From: Streptomyces xylophagus | GTDB taxonomy: Bacteria > Actinomycetota > Actinomycetes > Streptomycetales > Streptomycetaceae | Direction: 5' to 3' | DNA length: 64,000 bases | NCBI RefSeq assembly: GCF_000716435.1 | Contig: NZ_JNWO01000019.1 | Location: 1 to 64,000 of the forward strand | In this document: in pieces, positions 45,316-53,182 of the stretch | Numbering within the stretch: the stretch's first letter is position 1 | How the letters are laid out: each line of letters starts with the position of its first letter | Made by a program: the position numbers and the translations under genes | Notes under the pieces: model-generated | Seen by the model: the letters and a program-made list of their open reading frames with translations, nothing else | Database searches by the model: none | What the model was told of the DNA's origin: nothing

Positions 45316-45987
45316 GTGCTTCAGCAACTGTTCAGCCCCTCCGTCCAGCACACGCTCGACCTCGTCGGCATCTTCGTGTTCGCGATCTCCGGCGCGCTGC
45401 TGGCCGTCCGCAAGAACTTCGACGTGTTCGGCATCGCCGTGCTCGCCGAGGTCACCGCGCTGGGCGGAGGGGTGTTCCGCGACCTCATCATCGGGGCCGT
45501 ACCCCCGGCCGCCTTCACGGACCTGGGCTACTTCAGCACCCCGCTCTTCGCCGCGCTCCTCGTCTTCTTCCTCCATCCGCACGTGGAGCGCATCCAGACC
45601 GGCGTCAACGTCTTCGACGCGGCCGGCCTCGGCCTGTTCTGTGTCACCGGCACGGTGAAGGCGTACGACTACGGGCTCGGCCTGACCGCCTCGGTGGCCC
45701 TCGGTCTCGGGTCCGCCGTCGGCGGTGGTGTGCTGCGGGACGTCCTGGCCAACGAGACTCCCTCCCTGCTCCGCTGGGACCGCGACCTCTACGCGGTCCC
45801 GGCGATCGTCGGCGCCACCATGGTCGCCGTGTGCATCCGCTACGACGTGCTGGGCCCGTTCACCAGCGGGCTCGCGGTCGTCACCGCTTTCGTGTTGCGC
45901 CTGCTCGCGATGCGGTTCCACTGGCGAGCGCCTCGCGCGTGGAACCGGCGGTCGAACGCCCGCGAGGATCCGACGCCGACTTCGTGA
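45316..45987 (+). CDS. TRIC-type cation channel family protein (UPF0126)
   Basis: A 223-residue membrane protein with two repeated three-helix units. Unit 1 has VFAISGALLAVRKNFDVFG and ALGGGVFRDLIIG; unit 2 has GLGLFCVTGTVKAYDYG and AVGGGVLRDVLANE. The GGG-x-x-RD motif in each repeat marks the bacterial trimeric cation-channel family, which conducts potassium. GTG at 45316 is the only sensible start. The tail beyond the last helix overlaps the end of the convergent esterase gene by 107 bases. Confidence 0.88.
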   Translation: MLQQLFSPSVQHTLDLVGIFVFAISGALLAVRKNFDVFGIAVLAEVTALGGGVFRDLIIGAVPPAAFTDLGYFSTPLFAALLVFFLHPHVERIQTGVNVFDAAGLGLFCVTGTVKAYDYGLGLTASVALGLGSAVGGGVLRDVLANETPSLLRWDRDLYAVPAIVGATMVAVCIRYDVLGPFTSGLAVVTAFVLRLLAMRFHWRAPRAWNRRSNAREDPTPTS

Positions 45988-47170
45988 CCCTGGGGTGGTT
46001 CTGGCCCAGCTCCAGGGTCAGCCAGCGGAACACCGTCTTCACCTGGGGCCGCCACAGCGCCATGGTGTGCCCGCCGTCGCTGCGCGGCAGGAACACCACG
46101 TGCACGCTCGTCGGCGCCTTCGCGATCTGTTCGAGGGCCACGCCCGCCTGATAGCCGTCGCCGGACTCGCCGGAGAGGTACATTGCGATCGGCGGGGGTG
46201 TCGCCGCCTTCTTGAGCAGCAGGTAGGGGTTGTTCGCCTCGCGCAGGGCCACACTCTGCGCGGCCAGCGAATTGCGTTCGCCGATCGGGTCGTTGTAGCC
46301 GGACATGCTCACGGCGGCCTGGTAGCGGTCGGGGTGGGCGACGGCGAGCTTGACCGCGCAGTGCGCGCCGGCCGAGTAACCGGCGACCCCCCAGCCCTTG
46401 GGCGCGGGCTGGGTGCGGAAGTTGTCGGTGACCATCTTCGGCACGTCGATGCTGAGCCAGGTGTCGGCGTTGACCGTGCCGGGGATGTTGGCGCAGCCGG
46501 TGTCCACCCCGGCCAGCAGGTTGTAGCGCGGCGCGACCAGGATGAAGGGCGCGATCCGTCCGCTCCTCATCAGCGGCTCCAGCTGCTGGGTCACGTGCAT
46601 CGACCCGAACCACGCCTTCGCCGAACCGGGCCAGCCCGGCAGCAGTTCCACGACGGGGAACTTCTTGTGCCGGTAGGCCGCTTCCTTGTACTGCGGCGGG
46701 GTCCAGACGTAGACCTCGGCGTTCACGCCCGACACCCGGCCCTTGAGCTGGGTGACCTCCACCTGCCCCGCGGAGCTCATGCCGGGACCGGTGGCGGGGG
46801 CGAACGCCTGCCTGACCTTGGGCAAGCGCCTCAGCGCGATACCGCCGGTGCCGTCCTTGCCGAGGTTCGCGGCCTGCTGCACGTGGTTGCCGGTGCCGAG
46901 GAGGTCGGCCCAGTTGTCGTAGAGGTTGTTCTGGTTGTTGACCATGACGAAGACCAGGGTGACGGCCGTCGCCTGGGCGAACAGCAGCATCAGGGCCCGT
47001 GCCGCCACGCGTACGGCCTTGGGGCCGCGCAGCCGCGACCACAGCACGAGCGGCAGTATCAGGGCGACGATCGTCAGCACGACGGCGGTGTAGAGGAACG
47101 GAGTCCCGGTGAGGCTCATGTCCCCAAAGAGGGGGATCACGGGCCGAGGGTCACGGACGAGTTCGGACAC
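45881..47170 (-). CDS. Membrane-anchored esterase family (alpha/beta hydrolase) protein
   Basis: A 429-residue protein. Three N-terminal hydrophobic helices (FLYTAVVLTIVALILPLVL and ALMLLFAQATAVTLVFVMV among them) anchor an extracellular esterase_D-like domain. VEVTQLKGRVSGVNAEVYVWTP begins the domain; the nucleophile elbow is AGYSAGAHCAVKLA (G-x-S-x-G), with HTMAL as a candidate catalytic His region. Related streptomycete proteins are annotated as esterase/mycolyltransferase-like. The natural end may be near LELGQNH; a basic tail follows, antisense to the TRIC gene. It is divergent from the thioesterase gene. Confidence 0.8.
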   Translation of the reverse strand: MSELVRDPRPVIPLFGDMSLTGTPFLYTAVVLTIVALILPLVLWSRLRGPKAVRVAARALMLLFAQATAVTLVFVMVNNQNNLYDNWADLLGTGNHVQQAANLGKDGTGGIALRRLPKVRQAFAPATGPGMSSAGQVEVTQLKGRVSGVNAEVYVWTPPQYKEAAYRHKKFPVVELLPGWPGSAKAWFGSMHVTQQLEPLMRSGRIAPFILVAPRYNLLAGVDTGCANIPGTVNADTWLSIDVPKMVTDNFRTQPAPKGWGVAGYSAGAHCAVKLAVAHPDRYQAAVSMSGYNDPIGERNSLAAQSVALREANNPYLLLKKAATPPPIAMYLSGESGDGYQAGVALEQIAKAPTSVHVVFLPRSDGGHTMALWRPQVKTVFRWLTLELGQNHPRVTKSASDPRGRSTAGSTREALASGTASRAGATRKR

Positions 47171-47282
47171 TTACCAAGAAATTGCCGGTTCCTCACCCGG
47201 GTGGCCGAGGGCTTGCCGGTGTTTTCATCTGCCCGCAACAACAAAGCTACCGCTTAGTAATCACCTGTTGTACGGTTCATTC

Positions 47283-48164
47283 ATGCGAGAAGCAGCATCC
47301 GCCCCGGCGCCCACGCGGGCCGCACAGGCCGTACGGGCCACGATCGGCGACAGCGAGTTCGACCGCGACACGGCGGTCACCCGTCGCGCCCCGGGCGTCT
47401 ACGACATCGACCTCTCGGCCGGCTGGACGATCATCAACGCCGTCAACGGCGGCTACCTCCTGGCGGTCCTGGGCCGAGCCCTCGCGGACGCGCTCCCGCA
47501 CACCGACCCGTTCACGATCTCCGCGCACTACCTGACGGCGTCCCAGCCGGGCCCCGCGGTCATCCGTACGGACACGGTCCGCACCGGCCGCACCCTCTCC
47601 ACCGGCCAGGCGTCCCTCTTCCAGTACGACGAAGAGGGCGCCGAGGTGGAACGCATCCGCGTCCTGGCTTCCTACGGCGACCTGGACACCCTCCCGGACG
47701 ACGTCCGCACGACGGCGAAGCCCCCTGCTTTCCCACCCATGGACCAGTGCTTCGGCCCGGAGGACGGCCCTGCCCCGGTCTCCGGCAGCTCGGCGATCGC
47801 CGACCGCCTGATGCTCAAGCTCGACCCGTCCACCCTCGGCTGGGCCCTCGGCGCCCCCTCCGGCAAGGGCGAGATGCGCTCGTGGTTCGGCCTCGCGGAC
47901 GGCCGCGACGCGGACCCGTTCTCCCTGCTCCTCGCGGTGGACGCGCTGCCCCCGACGGCGTTCGAGATCGGCCTCAAGGGCTGGGTCCCCACGGTGGAAC
48001 TCACCGTCCACGTCCGCTCCCGCCCGGCCCCGGGCCCCCTCCGCGTCTCCATCACCACCCGCAACCTGGCCGGCGGCTTCCTGGAGGAGGACGCGGAGGT
48101 CTGGGACAGCAGGGACCGACTGGTGGCCCAGTCGCGACAGTTGGCCCGGGCCCGACTCAGCTGA
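47283..48164 (+). CDS. Thioesterase family protein (double hot-dog type)
   Basis: A 293-residue cytoplasmic protein with two hot-dog halves. The first half includes WTIINAVNGGYLLAVLGRAL and FTISAHYLTASQPGPAVI, the second WVPTVELTVHVRSRPAPGP and EDAEVWDSRDRLVAQSRQLA, a TesB/4HBT_3-like pattern. It likely hydrolyses acyl-CoA thioesters. ATG 47283 is used despite a weak ribosome-binding site. It overlaps the convergent TIGR03086 gene by eight bases. The AT-rich segment 47240-47282 (CCGCTTAGTAATCACCTG) probably contains its promoter. Confidence 0.8.
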   Translation: MREAASAPAPTRAAQAVRATIGDSEFDRDTAVTRRAPGVYDIDLSAGWTIINAVNGGYLLAVLGRALADALPHTDPFTISAHYLTASQPGPAVIRTDTVRTGRTLSTGQASLFQYDEEGAEVERIRVLASYGDLDTLPDDVRTTAKPPAFPPMDQCFGPEDGPAPVSGSSAIADRLMLKLDPSTLGWALGAPSGKGEMRSWFGLADGRDADPFSLLLAVDALPPTAFEIGLKGWVPTVELTVHVRSRPAPGPLRVSITTRNLAGGFLEEDAEVWDSRDRLVAQSRQLARARLS

Positions 48165-48744
48165 CCGGCTTCCGGCCCAGCCAGGCCGCCAACTGGCCGT
48201 AGGCATCGGTTCCTTCGGGTACCGGCACGGCTGTGTCGAAGGGCGTGTCCGCGTCCCGTTGCTCGTCCGGGAGGACCCGGCGGGCGATCGCCAGGGCGAA
48301 CTCGGCGAGTTCCGGGTCGAGTTGGACGGGGTGGCCCAGGGCCTCGGAGAGGTCCCAGGTGTGGGTGACGGCCTCCATGACATAGCCGGAGAGGGCGATG
48401 CGGCCGGGGGCCTTTCCCCAGGGGACCTGGACCAGGGCGTCTAGACGGGCGTCGTCGGCCCAGGCGTTCAGGACGCGGGTGCGGGCCTCGGCGTACGCCG
48501 TCGGCCAGCCGTCGTCGTCGACGCCGTCCACGAAGGGGTGTACGGCCATGCCGTCGCCGCCCTCGCCGACGGTCGCAATGCGGTGGGTGCCGCCGACGAG
48601 ATGGCTCAGCAGGGTCCGTACGTCGAACTCCGTGCAGGGGGTGGGGGCGGCCAGCTGCTCCGGTCGTACCGTCCTGATCAGGGCGGCGACCTGGTCGGTG
48701 GTGCGGGTGTAGAGGGGGCGGGGGTCCGTGGCGTTTGTGTTCAT
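48157..48744 (-). CDS. TIGR03086 family protein (DinB/maleylpyruvate-isomerase-like fold)
   Basis: A 195-residue four-helix-bundle protein. TPCTEFDVRTLLSHLVGGTHR holds the first conserved His, and EAVTHTWDLSEALGHP the second, as in actinobacterial DinB-like proteins that bind a divalent metal. These proteins are thought to be mycothiol-dependent or otherwise thiol-linked enzymes. It is divergent from the WYL regulator at 48823 with a 78-base gap, which makes it that regulator's likely target. Its function is unproven. Confidence 0.82.
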   Translation of the reverse strand: MNTNATDPRPLYTRTTDQVAALIRTVRPEQLAAPTPCTEFDVRTLLSHLVGGTHRIATVGEGGDGMAVHPFVDGVDDDGWPTAYAEARTRVLNAWADDARLDALVQVPWGKAPGRIALSGYVMEAVTHTWDLSEALGHPVQLDPELAEFALAIARRVLPDEQRDADTPFDTAVPVPEGTDAYGQLAAWLGRKPVS

Positions 48745-48822
48745 GGCGCTGATGCTGGCCCCATAACCTGACAGTTTCCGTCAACATTTGCGCGGGGTTT
48801 TCGGGAGGCGGATTCTGGGGGT

Positions 48823-49800
48823 GTGAAGGCCGACCGACTGCTCTCGATCCTGTTGCTCCTGCAGACCCGGGGCCGTGTCCCCGCGCACGAACTCGCCGAC
48901 CGGCTGGAGGTGTCGGTGCGGACCATCTACCGGGACGTCGAGGCGCTGTCCGCCTCCGGGGTGCCGGTGTACGCCGAGCGCGGGCGGCACGGCGGGATCG
49001 AGCTGCTCGCCGGGTTCCGTACGGACGTCACGGGACTGACCGCCGACGAGTCACGCGCCCTGTTCATCCTCGCCGCGCAGGGCGCCCACGCCGCGCTGGG
49101 TCTCGACGCCGCGCTCGGTTCCGCGCTGCGCAAAGTGATGGCCGCGCTGCCGGCACCGTACCGACCGGCGGCCGAGGTGACCTCCCGGCGCATCCTGGTC
49201 GACGCCACGCGCTGGAAGGGCGGACCCCAACCCGCCGTGGATCTCGACGTGTTGCAGGACGCGGTCTTTACCGACCGGCGGCTGCGCCTGAGCTACCGGC
49301 ACAGCGGCGCCAAGGAGCCGCGCACCTACACCGTCGACCCGTACGGCCTGGTCTCGAAGGCGGGCGTCTGGTACCTGGTCGCCGATCGCCGTGCGCAGCC
49401 CCGCCTCTTCCGCGCCGACCGCGTGCACTCCGCCACCCTCCTGCCCGACCCGGTGAAGCGCCGCCCCGGCGTCGAACTCGCCCACGCCTGGGAGGAGTTG
49501 CGCCGCCAGGTCGAGGACCGCCCCGGTGGAATCGACGTCACCGTCCGCGTCCGCCGCTCCCGCCTCGACATGTTCGTCCGCCTCAACGCCTCCTCGCTCG
49601 CCGAACTCCCTGAAGACCCCGGCGAGAACGAGTGGGTGACGGTCCGGCTGACGTACGGCTTCGTCCCTGAAGCCCGCCAACTGCTCCAGTTCGCGGACGC
49701 GTTGGAGGTCGTATCGCCGCCGGAGGTGCGCGCCGAGGTGGCCGCGGCGGCCGCTTCTGTCACGGAGCTGTACCAGCGAGTAGGCGAGTCCCGATCGTGA
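48823..49800 (+). CDS. HTH-WYL transcriptional regulator
   Basis: A 325-residue regulator. An HTH_11 DNA-binding domain (ILLLLQTRGRVPAHELADRL and VSVRTIYRDVEALSASGVP) is followed by a WYL ligand-binding domain (about 135-220, with YGLVSKAGVWYLVADRRAQPR) and a C-terminal WCX extension. The GTG start immediately follows the divergent promoter region shared with the TIGR03086 gene. WYL domains bind nucleic acid or nucleotides; the ligand is unknown. No defence genes are adjacent, so it looks like a local metabolic regulator. Confidence 0.88.
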   Translation: MKADRLLSILLLLQTRGRVPAHELADRLEVSVRTIYRDVEALSASGVPVYAERGRHGGIELLAGFRTDVTGLTADESRALFILAAQGAHAALGLDAALGSALRKVMAALPAPYRPAAEVTSRRILVDATRWKGGPQPAVDLDVLQDAVFTDRRLRLSYRHSGAKEPRTYTVDPYGLVSKAGVWYLVADRRAQPRLFRADRVHSATLLPDPVKRRPGVELAHAWEELRRQVEDRPGGIDVTVRVRRSRLDMFVRLNASSLAELPEDPGENEWVTVRLTYGFVPEARQLLQFADALEVVSPPEVRAEVAAAAASVTELYQRVGESRS

Positions 49801-49940
49801 AGTCGCAGGTCAGGGCGTTCTCTTGAGCTGCGCTTTACCTGGCGCACAGGGTGGGGACAGGGCGCCGACAAGGAAGCCCTAAGCGGCGTTGATTGAGTTC
49901 CCGCCACAAGGCCTCCTCATCGTTTTTGGAGTTGTTTCTC

Positions 49941-50315
49941 ATGAAGCGTGCGCGTCTCTTCCCCGCAGTGGCCCTGCTGGCGCTCTCGCCCCTGGCCCTG
50001 GCGGCCTGCGGCTCTAGCGACTCTTCGTCGTCCTCCGGCAGCGGCAACTCCGGTTCCACGCAGTCCTGTTCGGCGGCCTCCGGCATGCCCACCGGCAACG
50101 CCACGGCACGGCCCAGCGGCGCCCCGTCCGGTGCGCCCACGGGTGCCGCGGCCTCGGGCGCGCCGACAGGTCAGCCGACCGGCAACCCGTCCGGAATGCC
50201 GAGCGGCGGCCCCGGCGGGGGCGGCGGACAGGGCGGCCAGGGCGGCGGCCCCGGCGGCGGATGCGGCGGCGGCCCGGGCGGTGGCCAGATGAGCGGGGCC
50301 CCACAGCAGGGCTGA
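49941..50315 (+). CDS. Small Gly/Pro/Ser-rich lipoprotein
   Basis: A 124-residue exported protein. The signal peptide ends in lipobox LAAC (about residues 19-22), followed by a Ser/Gly stretch, repeats of the type PSGAPTG/GNPSGMPSGG, and a Gly-rich C-terminal half with one Cys. ATG 49941 has GGAG nine bases upstream; the longer frame from 49893 would hide the signal peptide. The composition suggests an extended wall-spanning or intrinsically disordered protein. No function is assigned. A strong bidirectional terminator follows. Confidence 0.7.
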   Translation: MKRARLFPAVALLALSPLALAACGSSDSSSSSGSGNSGSTQSCSAASGMPTGNATARPSGAPSGAPTGAAASGAPTGQPTGNPSGMPSGGPGGGGGQGGQGGGPGGGCGGGPGGGQMSGAPQQG

Positions 50316-50329
50316 CCGCGGCTCCGCAC

Positions 50330-50372
50330 GACAGGGGCGGCACGCTCGTACACCGGGCGTGCCGCCCCTGTC
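50330..50372. terminator. Bidirectional terminator between the lipoprotein and TetR genes
   Basis: Perfect 16-base arms (GACAGGGGCGGCACGC and its complement) with an 11-base loop lie between two convergent genes, 15 bases after one stop and 22 before the other. Confidence 0.9.
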
Positions 50373-50393
50373 GTATGCCTGCCGGTGTGGCGG

Positions 50394-51017
50394 TCAGCCG
50401 AGCCAGTGGCGGCGGCCGACGCTGATCAACCGCATCTGGCGCGTGGCGAGTTGGGTCACGCGCTCACGCTCCTCGGCCGACGCCTCCTGGGCCTCCAGGA
50501 AGAGCGAGGCCGTGACGAGCATCTGGTCGACATAGAGGTGGGCCAGCATCAGCAGGTCGTCGTCGTGCCAGCCGCCCGACTCCGGGTCCTTGGCGAGTTC
50601 GGCCTTCACCTCCTCGGCGAACCGGGCGAGTTGCTCCCGGATGGCCTCCCGCACCGGCTGCACCCCGCCGTGCCGCTCGCGCGCGAGGAAACGGACATGG
50701 GCCGGGTACGCGTCCACGTGATGGGCGATCAACTGGACGGCGCGCGCGATGCGTTGGTCGCTGTCCGCCGGGGACACCGTCTGCCGGATCATCGGGTGCA
50801 GACTGCCCAGCGCCTCCTCGACGAGCGCGACCCCGAGGTCGGCCGTGGAGCGGAAGTGCCGGTAGAAGGCGGTCGGGGCGACGCCCACCGCACGGGTGAC
50901 CTCGCGCAGGCCCAGGCTGCTCAGGCTCTGCTCCTCCAGCAGCCCCAACGCGGCGTCCAGCAACGCCTGTCGGGTCTTCTGCTTCTGTACCTGCCGGATG
51001 CCGAGGGTGTGACTCAT
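50394..51017 (-). CDS. TetR family transcriptional regulator
   Basis: A 207-residue repressor. The HTH (about 17-60) reads TRQALLDAALGLLEEQ and VTRAVGVAPTAFYRHFRST. The C-terminal ligand domain is all-helical. The gap to the divergent small membrane gene contains two copies of an AACAACTGTT motif, the first just in front of this gene, so it probably represses itself and that gene. The FasR-like N-terminus and conserved neighbours suggest a role in lipid or membrane homeostasis, but that is conjecture. Confidence 0.88.
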   Translation of the reverse strand: MSHTLGIRQVQKQKTRQALLDAALGLLEEQSLSSLGLREVTRAVGVAPTAFYRHFRSTADLGVALVEEALGSLHPMIRQTVSPADSDQRIARAVQLIAHHVDAYPAHVRFLARERHGGVQPVREAIREQLARFAEEVKAELAKDPESGGWHDDDLLMLAHLYVDQMLVTASLFLEAQEASAEERERVTQLATRQMRLISVGRRHWLG

Positions 51018-51025
51018 GTCATCCA

Positions 51026-51109
51026 GTTAACAACTGTTCTCCGTAATTGGAAAGTCGCCGGACGCGCTAGACTCAAGTTCAGTGAACAACTGTTACTACA
51101 ACCGTTCAC
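51026..51109. promoter_or_regulatory. Putative TetR operator pair
   Basis: GTTAACAACTGTT (51026-51038) and GTGAACAACTGTT (51082-51094) are near-identical direct copies. The second also begins an inverted repeat GTGAAC...GTTCAC ending at 51109. One lies in front of each divergent gene, as expected for a repressor controlling both. Confidence 0.6.
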
Positions 51110-51158
51110 CGAAACGTAACGAGAGCCGTCCCGGACATCTCGGAGGGGGATTCATCCC

Positions 51159-51326
51159 ATGCTGTTCCTCGTCGTAGCGCTCCTGCTGTTCGGCGTCGTG
51201 GTGGGCACCGTGGCCCACGCGCCGCTCGCCTTCACCGCCGTCGCCGCCACCGTCATCGCCGTGTGGCTGGGCATCTTCGCGCTCCGCGAGCGGCACGGCC
51301 GCCGCGGCCGTACGCCCGCCAACTGA
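51159..51326 (+). CDS. 55-residue membrane protein divergent from the TetR gene
   Basis: A short gene with GGAGGGGG about nine bases before the ATG. It encodes two adjacent hydrophobic segments ([19 protein letters not shown] and [18 protein letters not shown]) and a basic tail ending RTPAN. The divergent position and the repeated AACAACTGTT sites suggest control by the TetR protein. Its function is unknown; it could be a small stress-response or regulatory membrane peptide. The DUF4190-like gene follows after 44 bases. Confidence 0.7.
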   Translation: MLFLVVALLLFGVVVGTVAHAPLAFTAVAATVIAVWLGIFALRERHGRRGRTPAN

Positions 51327-51370
51327 CCGCCCGCCCATCCGCTCACCCCATCGACGGGAGCTGATCCACC

Positions 51371-51655
51371 ATGCAACTCACCGCACCGGCACCCAGCAGC
51401 GCGGCCGACGTCAAGCCCACCGGCCGCCGCGACGCCGACGGCATGGCCGTCGCGTCCTTCATCCTCGGCCTCGTCGGCCTGCTCGTACTCAACGTCTTCC
51501 TCGGCCCGATCGCCATCGCCCTGGCCGTCGCGGCGCTGTGGCGCGGCACCGCCCGTCGCGGCCGTGCCCTCCTCGGTCTGGGGCTCGGCATCGCCGATCT
51601 GCTGGTCCTCGTCGCCTTCATGCAGATCGACAGCACGCTCTCCTGGAGCTTCTAG
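51371..51655 (+). CDS. DUF4190-like small membrane protein
   Basis: A 94-residue protein. A polar N-terminus is followed by [20 protein letters not shown] and [12 protein letters not shown], then [19 protein letters not shown], the two-helix pattern of DUF4190 proteins. GGGAG lies 12 bases before ATG. It probably shares a transcript with the 55-residue membrane protein and therefore TetR control. The role of the family is unknown. Confidence 0.75.
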   Translation: MQLTAPAPSSAADVKPTGRRDADGMAVASFILGLVGLLVLNVFLGPIAIALAVAALWRGTARRGRALLGLGLGIADLLVLVAFMQIDSTLSWSF

Positions 51656-51729
51656 GCGGCGGGGCCGGATCCCATCGAGGCGCCCGCCCCTCCGAGGTAC
51701 GCACCGGGGCCCGTAGAATCGGCGTCACC

Positions 51730-52893
51730 ATGGCATACCTCGACCACGCCGCGACCACCCCGATGCTTCCCGAGGCAGTCGAGGCGATGACGGCCCACCT
51801 GAGCATCACGGGCAACGCCTCCGCCCTCCACGCTTCCGGCCGCAAGGCCCGCCGTACGGTCGAAGAGGCCCGCGAAGCGCTCGCCGAGGCGCTCGGCGCC
51901 CGCCCCAGCGAGGTCGTGTTCACCTCCGGCGGCACCGAGGCCGACAACCTCGCGGTGAAGGGCCTGTACTGGTCCCGCCGCGACGCCGACCCGGCCCGCA
52001 CCCGCGTCCTGGCCAGCCCCGTCGAACACCACGCCGTCCTGGACGCCGTCCACTGGCTGGGCGAGCACGAGGGCGCCACCGTCGAGTACCTCCCGGTCGA
52101 CTCCTACGGCCGTGTCCACCCCGAGGCGCTGCGCGAGGCGATCGCCCGCAACCCCGAGGACGTGGCCCTTGCCACCGTGATGTGGGCCAACAACGAGATC
52201 GGTACGGTCATGCCGGTCCGTGAACTCGCGGATGCGGCGCGGGAGTTCGACATCCCGCTGCACGCGGACGCGGTGCAGGCCTTCGGCCAGGTCCCCGTCG
52301 ACTTCGCCGCCTCTGGCCTCGCCGCGGCGACGGTCTCCGGCCACAAGATCGGCGGCCCGTACGGCATCGGCGCCCTGCTCCTCGGCCGCGAGTACACCCC
52401 CGTACCCGTCCTGCACGGCGGCGGCCAGGAACGCCATGTCCGCTCCGGCACCCTCGACGTCCCCGCGATCGCCTCCTTCGCGGTCGCCGGCCGCCTCGCC
52501 GCCGAACAGCGCGAATGGTTCGCCCGCGAGATCGGCGCCCTGCGCGACAGCCTGGTCGACGCGGTGCGTACGGCGGTCCCGGACGCGATCCTCGGCGGCG
52601 ACCCGGTGGACCGGCTGCCGGCCAACGCCCACTTCACGTTCCCGGGCTGCGAGGGCGACTCGCTGCTCCTCCTGCTGGACGCCCAGGGCATCGAGTGCTC
52701 CACGGGTTCCGCCTGCACGGCGGGCGTCGCCCAGCCCAGCCATGTCCTGCTCGCCACGGGCACCGATCCGGACCTGGCCCGCGGCACCCTGCGCTTCTCC
52801 CTCGGCCACACCTCCACGGAGGCCGACGTGGAGGCCGTGGCGAAGGTGATCGGCCCGGCGGTGGAGCGGGCGCGTGCGGCGGGGCTGATGTAG
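51730..52893 (+). CDS. Cysteine desulfurase (IscS/NifS type)
   Basis: A 387-residue PLP enzyme that removes sulfur from cysteine, giving alanine and a protein persulfide. [18 protein letters not shown] opens the protein; [18 protein letters not shown] and [15 protein letters not shown] (PLP Lys) are typical, and the sulfur-accepting Cys lies in [21 protein letters not shown] 51730 gives the canonical start. In Streptomyces this gene is normally close to mnmA, which uses its sulfur for tRNA thiolation; here four exported-protein genes and an amidase lie between them. A T-run terminator follows. Confidence 0.92.
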   Translation: MAYLDHAATTPMLPEAVEAMTAHLSITGNASALHASGRKARRTVEEAREALAEALGARPSEVVFTSGGTEADNLAVKGLYWSRRDADPARTRVLASPVEHHAVLDAVHWLGEHEGATVEYLPVDSYGRVHPEALREAIARNPEDVALATVMWANNEIGTVMPVRELADAAREFDIPLHADAVQAFGQVPVDFAASGLAAATVSGHKIGGPYGIGALLLGREYTPVPVLHGGGQERHVRSGTLDVPAIASFAVAGRLAAEQREWFAREIGALRDSLVDAVRTAVPDAILGGDPVDRLPANAHFTFPGCEGDSLLLLLDAQGIECSTGSACTAGVAQPSHVLLATGTDPDLARGTLRFSLGHTSTEADVEAVAKVIGPAVERARAAGLM

Positions 52894-52918
52894 AACGCTG
52901 AGGGGCTGTTCCCCGTAT

Positions 52919-52959
52919 GCCCGCCTTGTCGACCAAGTGTCGGCAGAGGCGGGCTTTTT
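52919..52959 (+). terminator. Rho-independent terminator after the cysteine desulfurase gene
   Basis: GCCCGCCT and AGGCGGGC form eight-base arms, immediately followed by TTTTT. It is one of the few classical T-tailed terminators in this GC-rich window. Confidence 0.8.
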
Positions 52960-52989
52960 CACAGGCGCTTACCCCTTGAGTGGAGAAAG

Positions 52990-52997
52990 TGTCGACA
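52990..52997. promoter_or_regulatory. TGTCGACA box upstream of the beta-helix protein gene
   Basis: An eight-base palindrome TGTCGACA, in context GTGTCGACAGTAGTC, 186 bases before the GTG of the exported protein. The same box appears twice more, as an inverted pair, between that gene and the next (55147 and 55198). Confidence 0.4.
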
Positions 52998-53182
52998 GTA
53001 GTCTCCCGGTTGCCATCCTCGTGGGGGGACGGCGACGCATCAGCCGCCCCAGGGGCCCCTGATCCGGCGCCGCGACGAGGCCGTTGAACACGCCCGCCCC
53101 ACCGCGCCGCTCACTTCCTGTTGAACGCGTCACGCGGCGGGCGCGGCTGCCCGAAAACACCCGGAAGACAAAGGAGTTCACA

